This document shows, piece after piece, positions 37,711 through 47,112 of a DNA stretch of 64,000 nt. Within the stretch, counting starts at the first letter, position 1; each line of letters opens with the position of its first letter. Under the pieces are notes generated by a model, which had not been told where the DNA came from, made no database searches, and saw nothing but the letters and a program-made list of their open reading frames with translations. The position numbers were made by a program, and so were the translations under genes. This stretch comes from Opitutia bacterium ISCC 52 (GTDB taxonomy: Bacteria > Verrucomicrobiota > Verrucomicrobiia > Opitutales > UBA2995). The stretch lies in the NCBI GenBank assembly GCA_014529675.2, contig CP076040.1, forward strand, positions 1,984,001 through 2,048,000, read 5' to 3'.

Positions 37711-38310
37711 CTAGTCTTCCTTCTTGTATAGCGCCGGATTCAATTCCGGATCATTGTACATTTTGAATTGGAAATATACACGAAAGCCGCGAGATCCATT
37801 TTGGCAGGCTTCTACCAGTTCAGTGAGTGCCGATCGAAGATCTTTAATTTGTTGTTGGATTACGCCTAGCTTGAATCCGCATTTTTCAATGTGATCAGAT
37901 GAGGCATCGGTCCTGTCTGCCTCCTTTTGCATATGGAATTCCTTCAGAGCCATAATAGACAGGCGATCTATGATCGATCCGGGGGTCTCGCTATTCATGG
38001 GAATGCCGTCCCCAAAACGATCACCCAATAAACCAAATAGGTGTTTATCCATCTGCTCTATGAAGTCGTTCCGTTCCTGGTTGTTTTGGTCAATGGCGCG
38101 TTTCGCATGGTAGACAAATTCAAAGCCTTTGTCTTCTCGGCGAGCGTCATCTTCATGATGCCAGAGGGTGAAGTTTCGTTTGTGGTTTTCTTCCACCAGT
38201 TTCATCAGCGGATCACTCGCTGTCACGTCGCAGGGAGTTTCGTGCCAGCGCTCAGTAAGCGCTTTTTGATGGTCAGTAATTGCAGTCGGATTCAATGAAT
38301 CGTCGTTCAT
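37711..38310 (-). CDS. DUF4254 domain protein
   Basis: A 199-residue cytoplasmic protein rich in helices: NHKRNFTLWHHEDDAR, YHAKRAIDQNNQERND, then DRLSIMALKEFHM. It matches DUF4254, whose genes typically flank GT9 heptosyltransferase genes in Bacteroidota and Verrucomicrobia, as here (36 bases upstream). The function is unknown; a role in cell-surface glycan assembly is inferred from neighbours only. Confidence 0.75.
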   Translation of the reverse strand: MNDDSLNPTAITDHQKALTERWHETPCDVTASDPLMKLVEENHKRNFTLWHHEDDARREDKGFEFVYHAKRAIDQNNQERNDFIEQMDKHLFGLLGDRFGDGIPMNSETPGSIIDRLSIMALKEFHMQKEADRTDASSDHIEKCGFKLGVIQQQIKDLRSALTELVEACQNGSRGFRVYFQFKMYNDPELNPALYKKED

Positions 38311-38362
38311 AGTTGGTTAAACGATTTCTTTTTCAACCTGATGTTGTCAGGCAAATGAGTGA

Positions 38363-39013
38363 TTACCAGGGGGCTTTGTCGATACCGAGTTGCTTTAGGG
38401 CTTCAGGTGGTGGGCCATCGAAGGTTTGCATGGCGTAATTTCCTACATAGCCTAGATCTTTCGCGCCAATATCAGTGGTGTAGTATCCGCCCATGGTTAG
38501 GCTTCTGAACTTGGAGAAAAATTGCGCACCGAATTTATACTCGGGAAGTGCGTCTGGCAGATAAGCTATATCATCACAGATTTCCGTAAACTCAGTTCGA
38601 GAAAGTAGATGGAAATCAGTACCAAATCGACGTTGGGACTCACGGTCAATCCAAGCTAGTCCATCAAGGATAATCGTTCGATCCTTCTGATGGTTCTCGT
38701 AAGGAGCACTGATCCATTCATCGAAAAAATCGGGCACACCCACTTCTGAAGCGCTTGGAGATTTGTCTCCGGCTTTGGGTAGAATGATGTCTGCCAATTT
38801 TTTGGTAGTCCGGAGTTGTGCCTCCGTCATGGTGCGTTCCCAAGGTACGTCTCCCTTGATCAGATCTGGATCTGTACCGTAGCCTAGACCAATCGTCTCC
38901 TGAGTTTGTCCCAGTGCTTTGGTATCCAGAAAATGTACAGTAGCTGTGGCTGCAAATATCCATTTGAGTACTGAACGACGATCCATTCGTTTGTGGCTTA
39001 TGTGTTCGTTCAT
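38363..39013 (-). CDS. Gluconate 2-dehydrogenase subunit 3-like protein
   Basis: A 216-residue protein with a twin-arginine signal (MDRRSVLKWIFAATATVHFLD). The domain, with TLADIILPKAGDKSPSASEVGVPDFFDEWIS-type segments (for example SEVGVPDFFDEWIS), is the small partner of membrane-bound GMC sugar dehydrogenases; it is thought to help export and stability of the large FAD subunit. Its ATG (39013) touches the TAG of the GMC gene (39014), so the two are one operon in the order large then small subunit. Confidence 0.8.
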   Translation of the reverse strand: MNEHISHKRMDRRSVLKWIFAATATVHFLDTKALGQTQETIGLGYGTDPDLIKGDVPWERTMTEAQLRTTKKLADIILPKAGDKSPSASEVGVPDFFDEWISAPYENHQKDRTIILDGLAWIDRESQRRFGTDFHLLSRTEFTEICDDIAYLPDALPEYKFGAQFFSKFRSLTMGGYYTTDIGAKDLGYVGNYAMQTFDGPPPEALKQLGIDKAPW

Positions 39014-40816
39014 CTAAATGTTTCCTTTCTTCATTTCTTCCATCATGTAATCACAGGAGCGCCAGGCGATCGCCATAATCGATAGGGTTGGGTTCTTATC
39101 GGCGTTGGAACAGAACGAGGCTCCATCTGTAAGGAATAAGTTTGGCACATCCCAGCTTTGCATAAACTGATTGGTAACCGATTTCTTTTTGTTGTCTCCC
39201 ATGATGGCACCACCCACTTCATGGATGATTTCTCCTGGACGATAGAGGGCCTTTTTACCGGTTGGATCGACTTCACTTGTCACTGTGCCGCCTTGCTCTA
39301 TGATCAATTCGGCAAAGGTTTTGTGCATGTGCGCTGCCTGACGTATTTCATGCTCATGCCACTTCCAATGAAACTTTAGAACCGGGATGCCCCATTTGTC
39401 TTTTAGGGTATTGTCGATGCTCGCATAGCAATCATCGTTGGGGATCATCTCACCGCGACCAGAATAACCGACAAAGGAGCCATAGTAACGTCGCGCATCT
39501 TCCTTAAGCTGTTTCCCGTAGGATCCTTTTGTTAGACTCTCTATATCGCCAAGAGAAGTTGGGCCAGGCTCTCCACGCGTTCCACCGGTCTCGATGTGAT
39601 AACCGCGAGGGAAATCCAGTTTTCCGGCAATCTGTTCTTTGTAGAGCCACCAAGGAGCATAAATGTGTGCTCCTCCTGCACCATCCTCATTGTGAGGAGG
39701 CATATTCTCCAACGCAGGCACATGACCACTTACTCGGGCACCGGTGGTATCCATGATATACTTGCCGAGCAGTCCACTTGAATTTCCGATGCCGTCCGGA
39801 TGATGAAAACTCTGCGAATTCATCATGATCCGAATGGATTCAAGCGAGCTGGCAGCGAGTGCGATGATTCGTCCCTTTACGCTGTAGTCTTTGCCAGTGG
39901 TTTTATCGATAAAATTTACGGCGGTCGCTTTTCCACTGCTGCCCGTTTCAACCACTCGAGCCATCGCATTGGTGATGATATCCAGATTGCCAGTCGCAAG
40001 CGCAGGTGGAATGTGGACCGTCGTTGATTGGTAGTTAGCTTTGATGGAACAGCCGCGTCCACACTTAGTCGCCCAAAAGCAGGCCAGGCGCAGATCCATT
40101 TCCTTAGCTAAGGTTTCTTGAGCTTTGGGATTATTGGGGTGCAACCACTTAGGGATCTTCTTTGAATTCAACCGCTCCGTCATAACCGCACGGTGAATCG
40201 GCACGATGGGGATCCCCAATGATTTGCCGTGCTTCCGGGCAAGCAATTCAGCTGCACGAGCCTTGGGGGGAGGCATCAGCGTTCCGTTGGGTGAGTCGGG
40301 GGTATTTTCTAGGCCTTCGTTGGATCCATAGACTCCGATGAGGGCCTCCACTTTATCATAGTAGGGTGCAACATCTTCGTAAGAGAGTGGCCAGTCAAAG
40401 CCCAGGCCATCCCGAGAATAGGGTTTGAAATCGTAGGGGCCATTACGAAGAGAGATTCTACCCCAGTGGTTCGTGCGACCTCCAAGCATGCGTGCTCTCC
40501 ACCAAAGAAATTCATCTTCTGGCCGATCCTGTGCTTGAGAATAAGGCTCTCCCGGAACCTGCCAACCACCGTCAACCGTTGCATCGAAGTAACCAAATGG
40601 TTTGCCTGGGGTGCTTGCTCCTCGCAAAGGCGCATGCTGATTCGTTTGAAACATGGGAGTTTCAGTTACCGGGTCGTAATCGCGGCCAGCCTCAAGCATA
40701 AGGACTTTTACGCCCTCCATGGCTAAAGTATAGGCTGTTTGTCCGCCAGCAGCACCGGAGCCTACTACAATGACGTCGTATTCAGGTTTCGTTTTACCTG
40801 CGTTGATATGGGGCAT
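39014..40816 (-). CDS. GMC-family FAD oxidoreductase (sugar/polyol dehydrogenase large subunit)
   Basis: A 600-residue flavoprotein. FAD motif DVIVVGSGAAGGQTAY at the start, LEAGRDYDP, RMLGGRTNHWGR, the Cys pair CGRGC and C-terminal GMC_oxred_C segment NLFLTDGASF followed by NPTLSIMAIAWR are all in order. It lacks its own signal peptide, as in gluconate/sorbitol dehydrogenases that are carried out by the Tat signal of the small subunit. It oxidises a sugar, polyol or sugar acid and feeds the chain through a c-type cytochrome, which is not in this operon. It precedes its subunit 3 gene directly. Confidence 0.85.
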   Translation of the reverse strand: MPHINAGKTKPEYDVIVVGSGAAGGQTAYTLAMEGVKVLMLEAGRDYDPVTETPMFQTNQHAPLRGASTPGKPFGYFDATVDGGWQVPGEPYSQAQDRPEDEFLWWRARMLGGRTNHWGRISLRNGPYDFKPYSRDGLGFDWPLSYEDVAPYYDKVEALIGVYGSNEGLENTPDSPNGTLMPPPKARAAELLARKHGKSLGIPIVPIHRAVMTERLNSKKIPKWLHPNNPKAQETLAKEMDLRLACFWATKCGRGCSIKANYQSTTVHIPPALATGNLDIITNAMARVVETGSSGKATAVNFIDKTTGKDYSVKGRIIALAASSLESIRIMMNSQSFHHPDGIGNSSGLLGKYIMDTTGARVSGHVPALENMPPHNEDGAGGAHIYAPWWLYKEQIAGKLDFPRGYHIETGGTRGEPGPTSLGDIESLTKGSYGKQLKEDARRYYGSFVGYSGRGEMIPNDDCYASIDNTLKDKWGIPVLKFHWKWHEHEIRQAAHMHKTFAELIIEQGGTVTSEVDPTGKKALYRPGEIIHEVGGAIMGDNKKKSVTNQFMQSWDVPNLFLTDGASFCSNADKNPTLSIMAIAWRSCDYMMEEMKKGNI

Positions 40817-40878
40817 AAATACTTAAGAATGATGAGTAGTTTAGAAAAGAAAAGATGGTTTGAGAATAATGTGAAGGA

Positions 40879-41226
40879 CTAGCTGCTGACACTGGCTTTT
40901 TCCAAATCAATCCCTTCAATTAATTTGTTACAGTCAGATTTCAAACTGTAGGCGATCGTTTCTAAAATATATCCTGTGTCTTCGATAATATCTAACCAGT
41001 AAATAGCCCTGTGGGCTTCTTTAAGTGCCAAATGCAAGGTTTCTGAATACTCCTCGCTGTTTGACTCCAGTTCGGCTGCTCTAACTAAGGCACCGATGGC
41101 AGTACGACTTTTGAGGACTTCGTTGCTGAGGACGTTCTCGTTTTTTCCATCTCTTAGCTTCTGAGCTAATTTCACAATTCTGACTGCAAAATGATAGCTT
41201 GCTTTTTTAAGCGTTTTTGAAGGCAT
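40879..41226 (-). CDS. Four-helix-bundle protein (23S rRNA IVP family)
   Basis: A 115-residue all-helical protein: FAVRIVKLAQKLRDGKNENVLSNEVLKSRTAIGALVR-type segments such as LSNEVLKSRTAIGALVRAAE and EAHRAIYWLDIIEDTGYI fit the four-helix-bundle family (TIGR02436 type). Members occur within 23S rRNA intervening sequences and alone on chromosomes, or as accessory avd proteins of diversity-generating retroelements; none of those contexts is here (no reverse transcriptase or template repeat). Function unknown. Confidence 0.7.
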   Translation of the reverse strand: MPSKTLKKASYHFAVRIVKLAQKLRDGKNENVLSNEVLKSRTAIGALVRAAELESNSEEYSETLHLALKEAHRAIYWLDIIEDTGYILETIAYSLKSDCNKLIEGIDLEKASVSS

Positions 41227-41284
41227 TGAGTTTTTGTTATATGGTTCTAGAAGAAATGTGCGAAAGTAAGAAATCTATGCAGAG

Positions 41285-42250
41285 TTACTTCCTGCGAAAA
41301 TCAGCATACTTGTCCGCGCGAACTTTGCTCATATCTACCGGGTAGTCCTGGTTTAGGAGTAGTTGTTCCTGAGTAGGTGTAGCGCTGGGCACTCCATTGG
41401 AAGGAATGTCTTTATGTGCGATCCATGCTATGGCATTTAAAACCACCTTTCGAAAATTGTCATCAACCCAGTTGTCGTGGAAATGTCCGCCAGTGAAACC
41501 AAAACCTCGGCTACCGTTGGCATTTTCGGATACCCACATCATATGTTGAAGGTCTCTACGTTTGACAGCCGCACGAGCGTCGGCGGTGGAGTTGTGATGG
41601 TGGTCTTTTTCTGGAATAACATCCAAGGGTGGTACCGCTGAGAGAATCGGAGTCACTCCTTCCATGTTGTCGCGAAAACGCATATTGAAATACCATTCGT
41701 CCTGAATGTGGAAGGGCTCAACTCCGTTTGTTACGGGATGCTCAGGTAGCTTCTTAAAATGAGCTAACCAATGAGGGTTTACCGATTTGCCTAGTTGAAA
41801 ATAGCCCCCCATCCAGCGAAGAAAGCCGTCACCGGGTTCACCGTCTACTGTTTCCACTCCATAGTGGAGGCAACCGACACCCACGCCTTTGTCTGTGAGT
41901 GAATCGATGGTACCAACATGATTGTTAGCCAAGTGTTTCTGGCCGCCATCGCAATAAATGACCACGGCATCAATACCTTCGAGGAGGGACGCATCCATGG
42001 TCCAACCGGGATTGTCCTTGTTGTAGTAAACCTCTGCTTCGATACCTAAGCCACTCTCGTTGAGGGCCTTGGCAAGTAGTACGGAGCCAGCGTTGTGTTC
42101 GTGGTTGTTGTAACCGTGACTCATTTTCCCGGCTACAAATAGAACTTTGGCGGGCTGTGAAGCTTCCTGTTTACCGCAGCCGATTATGACGGAGGTTAGT
42201 ACTAAAAGGCTACTAAGTAGGATCTTGGGTAGACGTGTTGAAGATTGCAT
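41285..42250 (-). CDS. ThuA domain lipoprotein
   Basis: A 321-residue protein whose N-terminus carries a lipobox (SVIIGC at the cleavage Cys). The ThuA/class-I glutamine amidotransferase-like fold appears in FVAGKMSHGYNNHEHNAG, DAVVIYCDGG and GVGVGCLHYGVETV. ThuA domains take part in sugar metabolism (the original ThuA acts with ThuB in trehalose/sucrose 3-keto chemistry), and ThuA-like lipoproteins are common in PVC bacteria, often next to haem proteins. Divergent to another ThuA-like gene at 42477 (226 bases). Confidence 0.75.
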   Translation of the reverse strand: MQSSTRLPKILLSSLLVLTSVIIGCGKQEASQPAKVLFVAGKMSHGYNNHEHNAGSVLLAKALNESGLGIEAEVYYNKDNPGWTMDASLLEGIDAVVIYCDGGQKHLANNHVGTIDSLTDKGVGVGCLHYGVETVDGEPGDGFLRWMGGYFQLGKSVNPHWLAHFKKLPEHPVTNGVEPFHIQDEWYFNMRFRDNMEGVTPILSAVPPLDVIPEKDHHHNSTADARAAVKRRDLQHMMWVSENANGSRGFGFTGGHFHDNWVDDNFRKVVLNAIAWIAHKDIPSNGVPSATPTQEQLLLNQDYPVDMSKVRADKYADFRRK

Positions 42251-42476
42251 AAATATAAGGGCAGTTTCTTTGTTCGACCCGAAGCTAGGAAGTGTATGTC
42301 AGCGCGTCTAGTAATTATTTGTCGAAATGCATCCTTTTTAGTCCCGGGAGCCCCTCCAGTGCATTTGAATGCCTTGGTGGGACATAGAAACCTTGTATAT
42401 TTTGTCCGGGATGAATGATCATGAGAAATGATTTGTCACTGTGGCGAATTCAGATCTGTCTTAACTGCCTATCCTT

Positions 42477-43295
42477 ATGAAAAAGATAATTCTTATTCTA
42501 TCAGTAGCTATAACGATTTGCGGTATCGTTGGCTGTTCAAACTCCTCAAATAATCATCAAGGCAAAAAAGTCACCTTCCTGGTTGGCGAACATGAGTATG
42601 GGACTCCTCAATCCTTACCTAAGTTCGCAGCACAGCATCTTGATCCTTTAGGAATTGAAAGCTCGTTTATCTTCGCTGCTAGCGATGATCGCACATCAGA
42701 AGCCTGTCATACCTTTCAGGGGATAGCTGATGGGTTGGGTTCAGCAGACGTTCTGGTTATAAGTACACGCCGTCGTTATCCTCTGGAGGCCGATATGGCA
42801 AAAATCCGCCAATGGATCGATTCCGGGAAACCGACGATCATGATTCGCACGGCAAGCCATGCATTTGGGGAGCGGACGAAAGGGGAGGGTTATCAAGCTC
42901 CTTCCGGGCATGCTTCTTGGAATACCTTAGATGTGGATGTGCTCGGTGCCAGTTACCAAGGGCATTACCGCGAAAAGGAAGGGGAGAATCGATTGAATGT
43001 TAAGGCCTGGATAGAAGAATCAGCTGCATCGCATCCCATCGTCCAGCAACTTGATTTCTCGGAGCCCTTCATGATCGGGGATAAATTATACGAGTACATC
43101 GAATCCGATCCTGAAATAGAAGTTCTGTTGAGCGCCCGTTACGAGGAAGGGGAACCTGCTCATCCGGTCGCATGGACTAACCCACAAGATGGTAAGCGGG
43201 TATTCTACATGTCCCCTGGAGGTCTGGATGAAATGGCTTTACCGCAAGTTCAGTCGCTCCTGAAGTCTGCCGTAGTATGGGGATTGGATGATTAG
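42477..43295 (+). CDS. ThuA-like lipoprotein
   Basis: A 272-residue protein; signal IILILSVAITICGIVGC with lipobox Cys. It has FLVGEHEYGTP, FIFAASDDR, and DVLVISTRRRYPLEADM, the ThuA-like fold, and MIRTASHAFGER at the position where the fold's nucleophile loop sits. The fold is the same as the gene at 41285 but the sequence is quite different, so it is a divergent member rather than a recent copy. It lies 59 bases upstream of a large PVC-type haem protein, suggesting a shared extracytoplasmic pathway. Confidence 0.65.
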   Translation: MKKIILILSVAITICGIVGCSNSSNNHQGKKVTFLVGEHEYGTPQSLPKFAAQHLDPLGIESSFIFAASDDRTSEACHTFQGIADGLGSADVLVISTRRRYPLEADMAKIRQWIDSGKPTIMIRTASHAFGERTKGEGYQAPSGHASWNTLDVDVLGASYQGHYREKEGENRLNVKAWIEESAASHPIVQQLDFSEPFMIGDKLYEYIESDPEIEVLLSARYEEGEPAHPVAWTNPQDGKRVFYMSPGGLDEMALPQVQSLLKSAVVWGLDD

Positions 43296-43354
43296 AGCTA
43301 GAGGCTTGGTTTCTCCATTGTTTTATTAAAATACATCGGGTTTAATCCCTCCCT

Positions 43355-46300
43355 ATGCTTACCCCAAACTGCTTCTCCCCAAAGTATTACTCTCTGGGTT
43401 TTGTCGCCTTGGCTTTGCTGTCGTCTCAAATGTTGTGGGCTCAAGTGCAACCTGGTCATGAACGACGTGAAAAGGAAGCTGCTGAATCTGGATTTAGTCC
43501 CGAGGAATCTCATGACTATTTGACTCCAGCTGCCGGTTTGGAGATCGACCTGGTCGCGTCGGAGCCAAATATCAAACAACCATCATTCCTTCGGTTCGAT
43601 GAACGCGGTCGGATGTGGATGATTGAGTATCGACAATACCCGCATCCGGCTGGGCTAGAAGTCGTGGCAACAGACGAGTATTGGAGAAACGTATACAAGA
43701 AATACCCCGAGCCTCCGGGGCATCCTGATTTTGTCCCAGGTGCCGATCGAATTACGATACTTGAGGACAGTGACGGAGATGGAGGTTTTGAAAATAACAC
43801 AACGTTTATCGAGGGTCTTAATATGGTCACGGGGCTTGCCTGGGATGCCAACGGAGTTTGGATTCTTCAGCCCCCATTTTTATTATTCTATGAGGACAAA
43901 GATCACGACGACGTAGTTGATGGTCCTCCGGCAGTTCATCTGCGTGGATTCGGTCTTGAGGATTCACACTCCTATGCGAATAGTTTAACCTGGGCCCCGG
44001 ATGGTTGGTTGTATGGTGCGCAAGGCTCAACCGTAACCGCTGCAATCACCGTGGATGGAAGTGATGCTCCACCCATCAAAAGTGTAGGCCAATTGATGTG
44101 GCGTTATCATCCCAAGAATCATGTCTATGAGAAATTCGCTGAAGGGGGTGGTAATATCTGGAGCTGTCAGTTCGATGCAAAGGGACGTTTATTTGCGGGT
44201 GCCAATGAAGGAGGGAAGCTGGGTTATCACTACATGCAAGGCGCCTACAATAAGAAGAACTTTGGCAAGCATGGAGAGTTATCTAATCCACATACCTATG
44301 GCTACTTTTTTGGTGTGGAAGAAGCAGGCTCTCAGCGTGTGACTACGAATTTGATGGTCTATTCAGATAATGCGCTGCCGGACCGCTACCAGAACACCAT
44401 CATTACTGCGAATCCGCTCATCGGGAGAGTGTTAGCTTCACGTCCAGTCAGCAGAGGTCCGACTTTTCATTCTGAGTTAGTGGATGTCATGGTTGATTCG
44501 GAGGACCGCTGGTTTCGACCTGTTTACTCAGAAAGTGGACCAGACGGGGCCGTGTATGTAGCGGATTGGTACGATCAGCAGATTAATCATATGGAAAACT
44601 TTGTCGGCCGGATGAGTCCCTCGGATGGTCGAGTGTATCGTATTCGTTCTGAAGAAGGTTATAAACCAGCCAAGCTAGACCTTAGAACTTCTTCGACCCT
44701 TGAATTGGTAAACTTATTGAAAGACCCCAGGGAATGGTATCGGGAAACGGCGCGTCGATTGATTTATCAGCGGCAGGATGAGAGTGTGCTTCCTGTATTG
44801 AGGGACTTTCTGGAAAATGAAAACGGTCAAACGGCTTTGGAGGCACTCTGGGCGATCAATTTATTAGGTGGCTTTGATAAAGAGATTCGAAAAACGGCAC
44901 TGGCACACACTCATCCTCATGTTCGCAAGTGGGCTGTTCGCTTGATTGGCGATGAGAAGACAGCTGAAGATTGGGAACTCAGCACCATGAGAGATCTGGC
45001 TGCCAGTGACCCCAACATAGAAGTAAGGCAGCAACTTTCTTCGACCGCTAAACGGCTACAGATCAACGGCAGTCTTTCAATCGTCAGAGAGCTAATGAAA
45101 CGAGATGAGGATGCAGAGGATGCATTTATGCCACTCTTAGTTTGGTGGGCATTAGAAGCGTTCATTTCGAATAACCCGGATCAGGTTGTGAGTCTATTTG
45201 AAGGGGGGCGACTCTTCGACGAAGCCATGGTTCAGAATTCTACCCTGGAATTTATCATGCGACGTTTGGCTGCGGAAGGTACGCGGGATTATTTACGCAA
45301 ATGTGCACGTCTTCTAAAGTTGGCTCCAGATCCAGAGAGCAAACGAAATTTGTTGGCTGGATTCGAACAAGCCTATCGCGGCAGATCTATGGTAGGACTT
45401 CCAGATGAACTATTATCTGCCATCGCCACGTCTGGAGGTGGATCACTTGCCATGAGAATTAGGCAAGGAATGAATTCTGCGAGTGAAGAGGCAGAACAAT
45501 TACTCGGAAACCCTTCTGCGAACGAAGATGACTTGCAGCGGGTTATTGAAGCTTTGGGTGAAGTGCCATCTCCTCCATTACTGCCTTCATTGCTTTCGCA
45601 ACTGAATCGAAATAACGATTCTATACGCATCGCAAGCTTGTCGGCGTTGAGGGCGTACAATGATCCTTCTGTTGGAGAATCGATCAGTCACTCATACTCA
45701 GGATTTGAGGGCGAAGTTCAAACCGCTGCTCAAACATTACTTATGAGTCGGACCTCGTGGGCTATCACATGGATCCGGGCCGTGAAACAAGGATCGATTG
45801 CTAGAGATTTAATCCCAACTGATGCTGTCAATGGACTTCGCCGTCTAGGTGATCCTGCGTTAAGCTCACTGGTGGATGAGATCTGGCCAGAAGATAAAAA
45901 CAGCAATGAGGAAGGGGCGGAGGAAATGGATCGCTTAAGAGCCATATTGAGCCAAGGAAAAACTCCTGACAGACATAAGGGACGTGAACTGTATTTGGCT
46001 CGTTGTGGAGCCTGTCATACTTTACACAATGAGGGAGGTGCGATTGGGCCTGAGCTAACCGGGTACCAGCGGAGTGATCTTCATAGCCTGCTTTTGGCTA
46101 TCACCAACCCGAATGCAGAAATTCGTGAAGGCTATGAAAATCACCTGGTTCGAACGAGTGATGGTCAAATTTTGTCTGGATTCATCGTGGACCGTGATGA
46201 ACACGTGGTTGTTTTAAGACCCGTCGGAGGTCAACCCGTTGTTCTAGAGGAATCTAGAATTGAAAGCATGGAAGACGTGGGTTTTTCTCTCATGCCCTCT

Positions 46301-46387
46301 GGACTTCTTATGGGTATGGATGAGCAATCTATTGTGGATATCTTTTCCTATATCCAGGCGCCACAGCCTTTAAACCTTAGGAAGTAG
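43355..46387 (+). CDS. PVC-type haem-binding CxxCH protein with dehydrogenase propeller and HEAT repeats
   Basis: A 1010-residue exported protein. Signal LGFVALALLSSQMLWA, then a sorbosone-dehydrogenase-like propeller (LRFDERGRMWMIEYRQYP, RITILEDSDGDG), then HEAT-like helices (about 460-830), and a C-terminal cytochrome c domain with CGACH at 884-888 and NEGGAIGPELTG, ending with the PVC-specific GQILSGFIVDRDEHVVVL segment. Family proteins are found in Planctomycetes and Verrucomicrobia and are thought to be periplasmic electron-transfer dehydrogenases, with no settled substrate. Same strand as the ThuA-like gene just before it. Confidence 0.9.
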   Translation: MLTPNCFSPKYYSLGFVALALLSSQMLWAQVQPGHERREKEAAESGFSPEESHDYLTPAAGLEIDLVASEPNIKQPSFLRFDERGRMWMIEYRQYPHPAGLEVVATDEYWRNVYKKYPEPPGHPDFVPGADRITILEDSDGDGGFENNTTFIEGLNMVTGLAWDANGVWILQPPFLLFYEDKDHDDVVDGPPAVHLRGFGLEDSHSYANSLTWAPDGWLYGAQGSTVTAAITVDGSDAPPIKSVGQLMWRYHPKNHVYEKFAEGGGNIWSCQFDAKGRLFAGANEGGKLGYHYMQGAYNKKNFGKHGELSNPHTYGYFFGVEEAGSQRVTTNLMVYSDNALPDRYQNTIITANPLIGRVLASRPVSRGPTFHSELVDVMVDSEDRWFRPVYSESGPDGAVYVADWYDQQINHMENFVGRMSPSDGRVYRIRSEEGYKPAKLDLRTSSTLELVNLLKDPREWYRETARRLIYQRQDESVLPVLRDFLENENGQTALEALWAINLLGGFDKEIRKTALAHTHPHVRKWAVRLIGDEKTAEDWELSTMRDLAASDPNIEVRQQLSSTAKRLQINGSLSIVRELMKRDEDAEDAFMPLLVWWALEAFISNNPDQVVSLFEGGRLFDEAMVQNSTLEFIMRRLAAEGTRDYLRKCARLLKLAPDPESKRNLLAGFEQAYRGRSMVGLPDELLSAIATSGGGSLAMRIRQGMNSASEEAEQLLGNPSANEDDLQRVIEALGEVPSPPLLPSLLSQLNRNNDSIRIASLSALRAYNDPSVGESISHSYSGFEGEVQTAAQTLLMSRTSWAITWIRAVKQGSIARDLIPTDAVNGLRRLGDPALSSLVDEIWPEDKNSNEEGAEEMDRLRAILSQGKTPDRHKGRELYLARCGACHTLHNEGGAIGPELTGYQRSDLHSLLLAITNPNAEIREGYENHLVRTSDGQILSGFIVDRDEHVVVLRPVGGQPVVLEESRIESMEDVGFSLMPSGLLMGMDEQSIVDIFSYIQAPQPLNLRK

Positions 46388-46469
46388 ATCCACTCCGATT
46401 TTAGGCGAAATGGTATGAAAATCGCTTCATTTGGCTTGTACAAATTTTCAAACCTCTAACTGATATATT

Positions 46470-46898
46470 ATGAAAAGTTTCTTCAATGAATTCAAAAACT
46501 TCGCCGTCAAAGGCAACATGGTTGATCTCGCTGTTGGTATCATCATTGGTACCGCTTTCAATAATGTGGTAACGACGATCGTGAAGAAGGTCGTGATGCC
46601 TCCACTGTCGATGCTCACGTCGAATGTGAATTTGTCCAATTGGCGATATGTCCTTCAACAGGGCAGCGAAGGAGTTGAAGAAATTGCTATCGGCTACGGA
46701 GAACTACTGGAAGTGTCGGTCGACTTTATGATCATTGCCCTGACTATATTTGTGGTCATCAAAGGGATGAATAACTTGAAGGCCAAAGCCGAGAATCCAA
46801 AAGACAAACAAGTGGTTACCCCGAAGGATATTGAGCTACTCTCCAATATTGAAAGCCTCTTAAAGGAACAGAATTCGTTTCTGAAAAGTAAAAGTTGA
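46470..46898 (+). CDS. mscL: Large-conductance mechanosensitive channel
   Basis: A 142-residue inner-membrane protein. FKNFAVKGNMVDLAVGIIIG is the conserved N-terminal helix and TM1 start, FMIIALTIFVVIKGMN is TM2, and a charged C-terminal bundle follows. MscL forms a homopentameric pore that opens under high membrane tension on osmotic downshock. Length and order match the family. It is a stand-alone gene: an 82-base gap before and 214 bases after, with nothing I can support in the latter. Confidence 0.92.
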   Translation: MKSFFNEFKNFAVKGNMVDLAVGIIIGTAFNNVVTTIVKKVVMPPLSMLTSNVNLSNWRYVLQQGSEGVEEIAIGYGELLEVSVDFMIIALTIFVVIKGMNNLKAKAENPKDKQVVTPKDIELLSNIESLLKEQNSFLKSKS

Positions 46899-47112
46899 GA
46901 ACGGCATAAGTCTCATTCTTAGATTTAATTTCAGTGACTCGAGGGTAGGCGGAAATTTCCGTGCCACGGATGTTTGGTGTATTTGAATAGGCTGTTTAAG
47001 TATTTCGGAGAGCGACCAATGGAAGTTTGCTCTGGACGGTATTGCCTCTCCTGCCTTTCATGAATTCTGCGAATCTCAGGATTCTTGAAATCTCAACCTA
47101 CTAAGCTGTCTC

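Noticed and set aside
40879-41226. avd-type accessory protein of a diversity-generating retroelement
   Set aside because: No reverse transcriptase, template repeat or variable repeat nearby.
47045-47095. Hairpin GAATC-TCAG-GATTC before the sugar porter
   Set aside because: Only five base pairs and no T-run; likely chance.
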